DNA of 64,000 nucleotides from Hemerocallis citrina (Eukaryota; Streptophyta; Magnoliopsida; Asparagales; Asphodelaceae): positions 111,409,073-111,473,072 of the forward strand of contig CM030363.1 of assembly GCA_017893485.1 (NCBI GenBank), in the 5' to 3' direction. A program made the translations under genes and the position numbers. Positions 1 to 9,789 of the stretch are shown one piece after another (the first letter of the stretch is position 1; the number at the start of each line of letters is the position of its first letter). The notes under the pieces were generated by a model. The model searched no databases and was not told the origin of the DNA. It saw only the letters and a list, made by a program, of their open reading frames with translations.

Positions 1-292
1 TTTCCTTTGTTGCATTGTAGGCATCAATATACTCAGCCTCTATGGTGGAATTGGCTACGGTCTCTTGCTTTGGAATCTTCCAGCTCACAACTCCACCATT
101 TAGGCAAAATAGACAACCTGATTGCGATTTGGAGTCGTCCTTATCGGACTGGAAGCTAGCATCAGTGTAACCCTTTACAACAAGCTCTTCCTCGGCTCCA
201 TATACCAAGAACAAATCCTTAGTCCTTCTTAAGTACTTAAAGATATTCTTGACAGCATTCCAGTGACTCTCACTGGGATTTGACTGGTACCT
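1..292 (-). pseudogene. Ty1/copia RNase H fragment
   Basis: On the minus strand these bases stay open for about 97 codons and read as the end of the RT connection and most of a copia RNase H domain. Recognisable motifs are KYLRRTKDLFLVYG, then GYTDASFQSDKDD with the first catalytic Asp, and EAEYIDAYNATKE. The frame begins ...RYQSNPSESHW and is the direct continuation of the RT ending in ...SMTSRY at 11047. The two halves are split by the 293-11046 insertion, with TACCT duplicated on each side. RNase H would degrade the RNA of the RNA:DNA hybrid during reverse transcription. The rest of the element, with its 3' LTR, lies left of the window. Confidence 0.9.
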
Positions 293-621
293 TGTAACCC
301 CTATTTTTCCTATTTTGGTTTTTTATTGTATTCTTATTTTCTTTCTTGATTATTGTATCTGGATTCTCTCTATTATATAATTTTGCTTTTCTTGGGTCAA
401 TTTATTTTCTCTTGATCATTCTGTTCTCTTTTCTCCTATTTTTAGCTCATTGTAAATTTTTCCCTTTGTGATTTGAGTTTGAGTTGTTCTGTTATATGTT
501 CATCTCATTGTTTTATGCTTGTTCATCTCTTTTCGAAACCTAAATCCGTACCCTAAACCCACAAACCCACAACCAAAAACCCCAATTTCTTAATTCCCCT
601 ATAAATACCCTATTTATTTAA

Positions 622-1036
622 GGCTAAATTTAAAAAAACCATACTAAGTTTTGGGCCAGTTTAAAAAAACCACATTAAGTTTTTTTTTTTGAAAAAAGAA
701 TACAAAATTTCAAAAAACTCCACTGGGTTAGTTAGGGTTAGGGTTAGGGTTAGTTCGGGGGGGGGGGGGGGGGGGTGGGGTTATTTATACATCTGTTTAG
801 TTCAGTGATGTTTTTTAAACACAAATGAAAGATGAATGTAGTTTTTTTAAACACAAATGAAAGATAAAAGTGGTTTTTTACACCCTATCCTAACCCAACC
901 CTAACCTAACCCTAACCCTAACTAATCCAGTGGAGTTTTTTGAAATTTTGTGTCATTTTTTTAAAAAAAAAAACTTCGTCCAATTTTTTTAAACTGGCCC
1001 AAAACTTAGTGTGGTTTTTTTTTTTAAAATTTAACC
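622..1036. mobile_element. Mutator-like fold-back MITE carrying telomere-like repeats
   Basis: A 415-bp element with long terminal inverted repeats. The left end starts GGCTAAATTTAAAAAAACC. The right end, read on the opposite strand, starts GGTTAAATTTT and continues through AAACTGGCCCAAAACTTAG, complementary to AAGTTTTGGGCCAGTTT on the left. A 9-bp direct repeat TTTATTTAA flanks it (613-621 and 1037-1045), the TSD length typical of Mutator-like elements. It has no coding capacity. Inside each arm lie TTAGGG units (left) and their complement CCCTAA (right), plus a 19-G run. The family assignment rests on TSD length and the long inverted repeats. Confidence 0.75.
725..923. repeat. TTAGGG/CCCTAA repeats and G-run inside the MITE
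   Basis: Positions 727-755 hold GTTAGGGTTAGGGTTAGGG units, followed by 19 uninterrupted Gs (757-775), a T and four more Gs. Positions 888-923 hold complementary CCCTAACCCTAACC units. Between them, a ~30-bp sequence (TTTTTTAAACACAAATGAAAGAT) is duplicated. The repeats belong to the two arms of the fold-back element, so they are part of its inverted repeat, not an independent telomere tract. Confidence 0.7.
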
Positions 1037-1045
1037 TTTATTTAA

Positions 1046-2539
1046 CCCTAATTATATTCTCTCTCTCTCTCTCTCTCTCCCGCTTTCTCTCTCCCCTATC
1101 CTGCTCTTCCCTATTTCATCTTCAACCCCCGAACCCAACCGCCACCCGTGCTCCGATCGCCCTCCGTCCACCATCGACCCCTCTCCTCGTCGCCCCTAGC
1201 CGCCATCGTCATCCCCGTGCCGTCATCATCTCCATCACCACCTCTCATCCCTGTCTCCTCCGCTTGAACCCATCAATCTGGCACCACTATCCTCGTTCGC
1301 CATCTCGTCGCCATCGTCTTCGCCTCTCTGTTCACCCCTGCAACCACCGAAGATCCCTCCCGTCGCGTCATCGTCATCCAAGCCCCGAACCCCTGTCGTC
1401 TTCGCCTCCTCTATTTCGACGAGAGAACAGAGCACCACCGAACCACCGTTTCCCCTTCGCTGCGCCGCTTCCTGACCGCAGCACTGCTGCCGTTAGACGT
1501 TGACTTCCTCGCTGTGGTTTCCGCTGCTATCGCTTCCTGACTGCAGTCGTCGCCAGCGCCTCCCGTCATCTATCTCTATTGAGTTGAAGAAAGAGGAATA
1601 GTGAGAGGATTTTGGTGTTTGCTGTGTTGTTTAGGGGGGATCCGATATTGGTTGTTTGGTGTTCGGCGGAAGAGGAGTCTTGATCCCATGCTATGTTTGG
1701 TGTTTTGCTTTGGAACCACCAGTGGGTTTGCTATTTGTGTGCTTTGATTTGCTGTTCGATGCTTTGCATGTGGCTCACACATGTTGCCGTGTTCGTGGTT
1801 CGTCGCCTGAGATTCTAATCCAGTTATTCTAAAATATTCGAATCTACTAATTAACAGGCAAGTCTCTTCTTAAACTAGTATTTTGTTTTCTTCAAGATTC
1901 CTTTGATCTCTGCAAGTAGATCCGATCCTTTTCGTTATCATACTGTTATTTGAAACTCCGTTAAGTCTATTGAGGGTTTACACGAGCTAACCCCAGATAT
2001 TCTTAACATTGTGCCACTCTCTTTGATCTAAAACCTTGTCCCCCTTGAATCTTTCATATGCACAATTATATGAAAAATAACTAGATCCATGTGACAGTTT
2101 GATGAATTGTATACATGAGATTGAATTGAATTGATGAATTGATTACCATGCCTGTGAAATTACATCTTAGAACTGGAATTATGGATGTTAAACACCTAAG
2201 AACACTTTGATTACTAATTTTCTTGAAATATATGATTGTATGATTTAATTGTTGCCTATTCATGTCAAAATAAATTCTGGACTATTGTGTGTTTCTTTTT
2301 GTATAAGATTTTAGACAATGTTGCTGTTATATTTTGAAATATCTTTCTGAACATGAAATTTATCCCTAGATGTCTAGTTTACTACCTTTTTATGGATTTG
2401 AATTCCGATGTGTAATCTATTAGATATCATCATTTTAGTACAACTGTGTCAGAATTTTCAGATTCACAAATGCATGCGTATCTTGCTGTTTCATAATTTA
2501 TTTAACCATGTTAACAGTAAAATAAAAATCTACAATAAA
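1046..2539 (+). other. LTR A segment with CT-rich leader; no gene
   Basis: This continues LTR A. It contains a CT microsatellite (1061-1080), a C-rich leader similar to those after the TATA boxes of LTRs B, C and D, and the conserved GTTTACACGAGCTAACCCC motif near 1977 (also GTTTACACAAGCTAACCCC near 23357 in LTR C). The open frame across 940-1503 has low-complexity composition and starts inside the MITE, so I do not call it a gene. Confidence 0.75.
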
Positions 2540-3344
2540 TGTAGAACCCCGTATTTTCAAATATTATTTTTATATTTGAAAATGAATTTAAATTTATTTT
2601 TGGAGATTTAATGAATATTTTCAGAAAAATTTATCCTTTGAACACGTGCAAAACACGTGCAAATGCTTTTATGAGAAGTGTGAAAATTTAGTTTTCTTTA
2701 TGAAAAATCTTTATTTAATATTTGAGATTTAATTAGTATTTTTTCAGATTTTTCTGAAATTAATTGGAACTATTTGCAATTTTTGAGAAAGGAAGGACCT
2801 TTTTGCAAAATTGACATTTTAGGGGTTAAAGTGCAAAATACAATTTCTGGACGTTTTGAACAGTATTTAGAATGTATATTTTCTTATGAACCCTAATTTA
2901 AATGAGTTTTGATGGAATTTCCAAAGAATGATCTATATATGCAAATTGTATTTTTGGGAAGGATTGTTTTGCAAAAGTGTGGGTAAAACCCTAATATTCA
3001 ATCCGGCATATTTAAGGAATTTTTCTCCCAGCCGTCATGGTTGATAAAACACAGTATTTTGGAGATTTATTTTTGGTGGAGAAGGAGACTTTGGATCTAG
3101 CAAAAGGAGGATTCTTTTCGTGGACTATTCTCAAAATCTAAGGTGGGAGATATGAAAATTGTTTTGTTGTTTGATTCGTGTGAGTGATCTTGTTTGTTTG
3201 TTCGACTTTGTGAATATTATAATTCGTCTTGTTGATTGATCTATGTGTGCAAGTATCATGATGTAATGATTGGATGTTGTGAACAATATAGATATTGTAT
3301 TGAGGTATGAATCATGTGAATAATTGTATCATATAGTAAAAAAA

Positions 3345-3710
3345 GAGTCATCTCCATTACGAAAAAAAAAAAAACCGGACATTTCAAGTGTCTATTTAGT
3401 TAGGGAGGCCTCCGGACTATGCAAAAGAATCGAGGCCGGGAGGTGTCGTCCATAGTGGTTCCCCCCCCCTCCCGCCTTTGGTGATTGACCGAACAAATAG
3501 GCTAGGCCGTCCCCCCTAATGAATCGAATGGTCCTTCGACCTTCGTTTGATTCCGACGGCCGGCATAGATTAGATCTCATGAGACCCGCCCACTATTACT
3601 ACGAAAAAGCCCTGCCCTGGCACCTTCGCTAGACGGAGGAGGGGCTGGGGAAAGCTTGAACCCAATTCCTACAGAATAATTCCGTACGGGTACAACTCTT
3701 ATTAAAATTG
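3345..3710. other. GC-rich insert, possibly organelle (mitochondrial) DNA
   Basis: About 360 bp clearly richer in G and C than the surrounding AT-rich LTR, bordered on the left by an A-run (about 3362-3374) and ending near GTACGGGTACAACTC. It resembles no part of the other LTRs in the window. Style and composition (GAGGCCGGGAGGTGTCGTCC, AGCCCTGCCCTGGCACC) recall plant mitochondrial intergenic DNA. A 62-codon frame runs on the minus strand (3392-3580), but I do not recognise a protein. The organelle origin is an inference from texture only. Confidence 0.4.
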
Positions 3711-4011
3711 TTTACTAAAGCATGTTGAGGTTTGAGTATGAACATCTGGACATTAGATCTATAAATCAGATTTTGATTTAGAATTATGAAAGAGTGTTAG
3801 ATCTTGTAAAACCTTAAAGAAAGGATTTGTGATTTAGAACATGAGAACCTAAATCTCGACATATTGATGTTTTGAGTGATATATATATATACCTGATGAA
3901 GATTTGTTGAGATTTATTATTTTCCTGAATACGAACTATTTTCATAACATTGATCATTAGAAAGCTTCAGAATTCGATTTTGTAATCAGACCTAAACTTT
4001 GAGATCTGTAG

Positions 4012-4365
4012 GCCGACAGTCGACTGGCCTACTGTGCAGTCGACTGGTACGAGCCAGATACTGTATTATTAGAATCTTTGAAATAGTCATTCTGGACAGT
4101 CGACCTAGCCAGTAGGCAGTCGACTGGTCCACTGAGGAATGTTATTTTGTAAAATTTATTAGTCCTTTCTGGACAGTCGACCTATAACCCTTTAAGTCGA
4201 CTTATATACTTAGAATATTTTTGAGAAAATCATTGGAGTTTACCTCGGGTAAGTCGACTGAGACCTTCATTAAGTCGACTGTTAAATGACTTAGTTTATT
4301 TTTGTAAAATCTTGAATTTGGTCCTCTGGACAGTCGACTTATCATCAGTATGAGTCGACTGATAC
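4012..4365. repeat. Cluster of paired AGTCGACT palindromes in LTR G
   Basis: About ten copies of GTCGAC, usually as (C)AGTCGACT, occur in ~350 bp, mostly as pairs about 24-30 bp apart, with the phrases TGGACAGTCGAC and AGTCGACTG alternating. The spacers diverge while the palindromes are kept. Confidence 0.7.
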
Positions 4366-4769
4366 TGAAGGATATTTATAAACTTCAGCGTTAATTCGAA
4401 TGATTGGTTTCTTAGATAATTTAGTATATACTTGTCATTCAGTTCAGTATATGATTAAGCAATTGACTTTGAGATATTCAGATAAGTATTTCATTTGAGA
4501 CATTTAGTTGAGCCACTTGGTTTAGTGGAACCTTGTTTGGATATTTGAGTTGAGTCTCTAGAGGCGTGTGACCCTAGTATACCGGTGTTGAGTTATTTGT
4601 TGAGGCCCAGAAAGGCATTTCAGTTATTTGGATTGAATTTAGGCCGGTAGGGTATACCACTCTAGGAGATTCGTTAAGTAATTGATTAACCCAAAATATT
4701 AAGGACATGCACTAGTGGTGATATGATGAACGGGAACATGAGTCAAGAACCTCAGTATGGCTTTCGGTG

Positions 4770-5042
4770 TGGGATTTAATCTCCGGAATTATCACAGTAG
4801 ATTATTAGTGGTGTGGGATATGTCTCCGGAATTATTCAAGTAAAATATCTTGGGTATGGGACAATCTCCGGAATTATCACGGTAACTATTTGTGGTGTGG
4901 GATTGATCTCCGGAATTATCGGAGTCGAGGTGAAGCACATGTGGTATATTGTGGTGACGTGTCAATGTTTCGGTGTGGGATGATCTCCGGAATTATTCAA
5001 GTGAAATATCTTGGGTGTGGGATCCATCTCCGGAATTATCGG
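4770..5042 (+). repeat. CTCCGGAATTAT direct-repeat cluster in LTR G
   Basis: Six copies of GTGTGGGAT...CTCCGGAATTAT(C/T) recur at mostly 40-46 bp spacing, with one ~75-bp gap. Units alternate between ...TTATCACGGTA and ...TTATTCAAGTAAAATATCTTGGG forms. This is a degenerate internal tandem repeat of the LTR; no protein or RNA function is visible. Confidence 0.7.
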
Positions 5043-5749
5043 GCATGAGATACTATCCATGGTTTATCTTTATCTCGTAGTAGTCATCGTGTTAGGATTA
5101 GTTCATAATGCGGGGATTGAACCCTATAAAGTGAAGACGTTAAGGGCTTGCACCGAACCTATGTAGAATGGGATGCATAGACTTCGACAAGTACGCATTA
5201 GAGAGTCTGCATCTAGAGTAATTGTTTCTTGGCTTGGTTTTATGCATTTGGTTTTCTTGTTTTCTACACCCGACACTTAGTTTAGCTCCACTTGATGTTT
5301 TATGTTACCGTCATTTCGTATTTCCCATATCCTTATTTAGTACTTGTTGTATAAGAATTTATGAGGTATGATCTTTTATGTTGTTTGTTTGTTTATTTTT
5401 ATATTTCTCACACCATTTATGGCTGACCCCGTTAGTTTTGGGGGTTAGGGATCATCTCTAGCCTCACATGTTGCAGGTAGTTGCTTAGTGATGGAGATTT
5501 GGATGCTAGAGGCTTATTTGAGATAAATTGATTCTTAAGTGTTTGTGTAAAATTGTAATAACAGTTTTGAGATAAATTTGTAGTTGAGATATTTGAATTC
5601 CGCTGTGCAATGTAAGGATTTGTTGTAATAAATGTTTGAAAATTTTTAGTGGTGTTGGTTATGTTTAATATTGTATTGAAGTGGATCACTGGGAATGTGC
5701 CACGTATTTTCTAAGATATCATATTAGAAATTCGTGGCGCTACAATAAA

Positions 5750-6607
5750 TCTAGCTGAGACTAGACATGTGTAGGAATGACCATGAATTTTTGTAGATTT
5801 AATTGATAAGTTTTCTGATTTGTTTCATATGTGTTTATACAATTCATAACTTGTTGCCTGAACATAAAATCTGAAAAGAAAAGAGTTTTCACCCTAGTTT
5901 TTGTAGTTTTTATATGTCTCATATATATTTGCTGGAACCGGCAGAAAGTAGTTTATAGAACTTCTGACGGATCCAGATTTGCTTTTCTGTAGTAGCAGTG
6001 ATCCATGTTTTAGTACAGTAAGGTCATGCTGTCCTGATTATGTGATGTGTGTTTAATGGACATGTTTGCTTCATGATTTGTCTATAACGAATAAAATCAG
6101 TCACACTTAGCATCATACAACATTGATACCTTCTTGCATGCTCACATAAGATGAAATAAAATGTTAACAAACTGGGGTATTATGGGATGACTTGGTAGTG
6201 GACAATCGAAAACTGTACTCGGTCGGGCCCTACAGTACTGACTGTACTGATGGCCATAAAATACGATTGATAATCACTGACACTGAACATTAAACACTGA
6301 TTACTGGGCTGAGTACATGAACCGTGAATTCACCATCAGTCTAAAGTGTACACAGTGTGCTTGCACCGAACCTGTAGAATAGGACGCAGTAGTACGTGTA
6401 CTAGATAAATTAATAAAATGATTAATAACCTGCATTTATCATCTCATGCTGGATCCTGTATTGAATTTAACTTGATATCACTCATTACACGTGCGATTAA
6501 TTATAGACCCTTGACATTATTGCCGTTCCTTAACTTTGCTATTTGACTTTGATCCCGTCCTTTTTCTTGATATATCATGTTCCTATTATTCTTTATTTTT
6601 CTCTACT
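5750..6607 (+). other. LTR A segment; no gene
   Basis: Continuation of LTR A after solo LTR G. It carries the family phrases found in LTRs B and D (for example CTTGCACCGAACCTGTAGAATAG-like text at about 6361 and GGACAATCGAAAACTGTAC near 6200). No coding region or RNA gene is seen. Confidence 0.7.
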
Positions 6608-7118
6608 TGCCACTAGTAGAAAATCTTGCAATAATAACGAATTATTTGCAAGCGCCGAAAATCTCTTGTTGATACTACCATTAACAATAAATTAATTACA
6701 ACAAATTTATTCATTGCAAATATTTTGACTTCCGCAAGAGATTCTACTCATCTGTTGTAAGTGTTGATAATTACAATGGAACAAAGGTAACCAAAAATCT
6801 TCCCTTACCAAAGTAAAAATAAAATATTTAATTTTTTAATAAATTAAATATTAACATGTGCTTTACACGAATAATTAATTAAATTATGATGGTTTATTTT
6901 ATTTTTTTGGTTGATTAGGCGGCAAATTTTCCCCCAAATTCATTTCCCCCAATTCATTTTCTCATACAACACCCCTAAACCCAAAACCCACGATTAATAA
7001 ACCTTATTTCTTGTTGTGTTCCCTCTTCCCATCCTGATCTGAGTCGCGTCATCTTCCCCTATCGCAAGCAGAAGGCATGACAAGAGAACTGGATCAGATC
7101 TACAGCTGAAGCCTAAGG

Positions 7119-7800
7119 ATGATGGTGGTGGCGGTGAAGAAGGAGGAGAGGTGCGTGGTCAACAAGCAGTCGACGTCGGCGACAGCGGGGAGCTCGTCGG
7201 TGTCGGAGGGGAGCTGCGGGTTGTGGTTGGCGGTGTCATTGTCGTCACATAACTTTCTATGTTGTTGCAGGCGTATAGGTAATGATGGCTTTGAAATTCG
7301 TGTTGTGATCTAATCAATTGTGTTAATTGGAGAATGGGAATTGGAAAGATTTAGAATTGATGCTTTTCAAAATAATTATCATTAAGGTCCTAGTTGGGAG
7401 CGATGTTTAGATTACCAAAGTACTACTTCGACGGAAATGCTACGATGATTTTGGCAACTTACAGGTTAAAGTGGCTCAAAAAGATTTGTATTTGAGCTAG
7501 TTTCCACATATGGTACTGATGCTTTTAAGCACTAAATCAAAATCCTTGGTTACCTAGCCAAAAGAACATGCAACTTTTCTCAGTAAAAGTTCTGGGATTG
7601 CTGTCAAACTTGTTATTCCTATTTATAGGTCATCTTTGCACATAACTATAGCAGCCATATCATTGCTTGATGTGGGTCAGGATTGGATGCTTAATATTCA
7701 TTTTTTTATTGCCCCCCTGATAAATCCTAATCCATTTTTTCTATTTAGGAGAACAAGTTGCCCTATTGGGCGAGCTAAGGGTGGTTGGACATCTGATGAG
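7119..7800 (+). pseudogene. MYB3R: Captured 5' fragment of a MYB3R-type gene
   Basis: Two exon-like pieces. The first starts at the ATG at 7119 and reads KKEERCVVNKQSTS then SSSVSEGSCG, the low-complexity N-terminus typical of plant MYB3R proteins. The second (7749-7800) reads RRTSCPIGRAKGGWTSDE after a TTTAG acceptor and ends at GAG|gtacgc. This matches the RRTxGPIRRAKGGWTPEE start of the first Myb repeat. MYB3R proteins are three-repeat Myb factors that control mitotic genes; only the N-terminal edge is here, so no DNA-binding domain could form. About 160 bp upstream may be its 5' UTR or promoter. A conserved Arg is changed (PIGRAK instead of PIRRAK). CDC5 also has a Myb start, but the N-terminal text fits MYB3R better. 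Confidence 0.7.
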
Positions 7801-8517
7801 GTACGCTGCTTTAGATTTCATTTTCATAATTTGCTTGATCATGTAATCTTAAACTTAATATACAAGCTTTCAGTAGTTAATTGATGAAAATAAGACAACT
7901 TGAATCCAGTCAAGTTACATGCTTACTGCTCCATATGAGTGTATATTTGTCAAATTTTCTATTAAGGAGCAACATTTTCTAATTATTTGATTAGCAAGGT
8001 GACCAAAAGCACTATAGTCTTGTCTTAACACAGATTCCTACACCAATAGAATCTGTATATACTTTTAGTTGGTAATTTCCCTTTCGAGGAGCACCATTTC
8101 GCTATATTTTATAAACAATATGGCCATAAGTACTTGATAATTTAGTTGGTAATTTCGCTATACTTTTAGTTGGTAATTTCACATGCAAGTTAAAATTCTT
8201 GCATACCTCTGGGTTTACTTAGAATATGATTTTTCATGTGTCTGCTCAGTATAAGATTAAAAGAGCGAAGGAATATGTGTGGGTCTCAGAGTAAGAGATG
8301 TTACAGATGGGTGGAACATCTTTAGTAGATCTAGAAGGGAAGCGCATTTAGTAGTAGTTGTACATGGGAATTGTTTCTGGAAAGTATTTGTCGCACATGC
8401 TGTAAATCTGACCTGCGGATAAATTCGCGATAATCATCATTTTTCCTGTTCTCTTCATTGTCAGCAGGATCTATTATTAGAGTCCACTTTTCATGGTATC
8501 TGATATTTATTCTATAG

Positions 8518-9789
8518 GTGGCGTCTTAAGGGGTTCAAGAAGGGAGAGGTTGTTGAGCAAATTTGTAGAAAATGAATGTGAGAAGAATGACAGACTTATG
8601 GAACTCTTCATGAGGTTAGTTTGAAATACGTCTGAATTTTCCACAAAACTGATTTGTGGAAGCTTGATGCTTGAGCTTTCATTCAGTCAATTCTCTATCG
8701 CTCGGGTCCCATTTGTGTACCTTGACAGCTGAGATGCTTTGCAGATATGCAGATCGAGTTAAAGCTGAGGCTGAACGGGTAGATAGACATGAATTGGATG
8801 ATCTAGAGGTACTTCTTTTCCTTTTTAAATTTGCAGTGTGTAGTTTGTTTTAGGTTGAAAGCCCACATTGGTTCACATTTCTATTTTCTACCAGATGGAT
8901 GAAGATGAACGTTATAATCGAAAACTGGAGGCAGGTCTCTACACTCTTCAAGTAAGAAAATACTTCCTGTAATTTGTTTCAGAGATACCTCATTTGTATA
9001 CATTTATTTTTTGCTAAACAAAGTTTATTTTCATGATTTGCAGTTGATCTCTGTTATTCTGGGCCATTTGTGGTCATCCGAGTAAGTTTATTGATTATAC
9101 ATTGACGTTCTATCGGATTCGGAAACAAAGTGACATGTTTTCACTAAAGGTTTTCATTACAGGCATACCGGGATGAGAGCGAGAATAGAACTATTACTCA
9201 GACAGCAGAAACTGACAAAGGAGCATGTTAAGGATATACTTTAGGTTTGTAATATTAAAGTAGGCTTTATATTTTACACTATAGCTAGTCCTGTGTTGCA
9301 TCCCAATTCCATGGAGGTTAGTTTCATTGCTCTTATGTTGACTGTATAGGATTTGAAATTGTGAAAATATTCTAGTTGTGATTAATTTTCAACGATAAAG
9401 TACATTATGTGATATTCGAAGTGTTCCGATCCCTCCTTAACACCGTAAAGCACTTGTTATAGTCACATAACAGAACATCAAACATGTTGATTTATTGTAC
9501 CTAAGACCACTAGGGTAGTTTTATAGAGTTGTAAAAGTAGAAAAATAAAAAATGATTAGGGAACTATAAAAAAAATTTACTGTAAAGAAATTTTGTAAGC
9601 AGATGTGATGTTATTGGTTTTATTGGTATAAATTTGTCTATACATAAACATATGTAATTCTCATCGATCCATGGTTGGGTATTTTCTTTTATGTTGCAGG
9701 AGTATCATGACAACATTGGGGATGTGGATGGTCCGGAGGAAAAGGAGCGAGCACAAGCAAAAAACCAGAGATTCATTGCTGCTTTTTGA
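8518..9789 (+). pseudogene. CTNNBL1: Captured C-terminal exons of CTNNBL1 (beta-catenin-like protein 1)
   Basis: Six consecutive exons keep GT-AG sites and compatible phases: 8518-8614 (SRRERLLSKFVENECEKN), 8745-8808 (YADRVKAEAERVD), 8895-8951 (MDEDERYNRKLEAGLYTLQ), 9044-9081 (LISVILGHLWSS), 9163-9244 (HTGMRARIELLLRQQKLTK) and 9700-9789 (EYHDNIGDVDGPEEKERAQ, ending IAAF and TGA). These form the conserved C-terminus of CTNNBL1, an armadillo-like partner of the CDC5L/PRP19 spliceosome complex. The N-terminal two thirds are missing. At 9242-9244 the last codon of the fifth exon is TAG where CAG (Gln) is expected, a premature stop just before the splice site. Good preservation of exons and introns suggests capture of genomic DNA, not a cDNA. 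Confidence 0.85.

Larger units (their letters stand above)
2540..5744 (+). mobile_element. Solo LTR 'G' (3.2 kb), element-F-like gypsy family
   Basis: It starts TGTAGAACCCCGTATTTTC and ends GTGGCGCTACA, and is flanked by the 5-bp repeat ATAAA at 2535-2539 and 5745-5749. Its termini resemble those of the LTRs of element F read on their coding strand (TGTAACACCCCGTTTTA ... GGCGCTACA), so it probably comes from a related family. No PBS, coding region or partner LTR is present. It contains an organelle-like GC-rich insert (about 3345-3710), a cluster of AGTCGACT palindromes (about 4012-4365) and a CTCCGGAATTAT repeat cluster (about 4770-5040). Confidence 0.85.

Noticed and set aside
725..923. Interstitial telomere
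   Set aside because: The motifs sit symmetrically in the inverted arms of a MITE with its own TSD, and the tract is only a few units long.
940..1503. 187-codon plus-strand frame
   Set aside because: It starts inside the MITE and runs through a CT/CCAT-rich LTR leader. Composition is low-complexity and no domain is visible.
5432..5689. 85-codon minus-strand frame in LTR G
   Set aside because: AT-rich LTR text, no motif, and no reason for a gene there.
7749..7800. CDC5-like Myb exon instead of MYB3R
   Set aside because: CDC5 partners CTNNBL1 in the spliceosome, which made it tempting, but RRTSxPIxRAKGGW and the upstream N-terminal text fit MYB3R.
7119..9789. A functional host gene in the window
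   Set aside because: The exons come from two different genes, lack most of both proteins, contain a premature stop and lie inside a delimited transposon.
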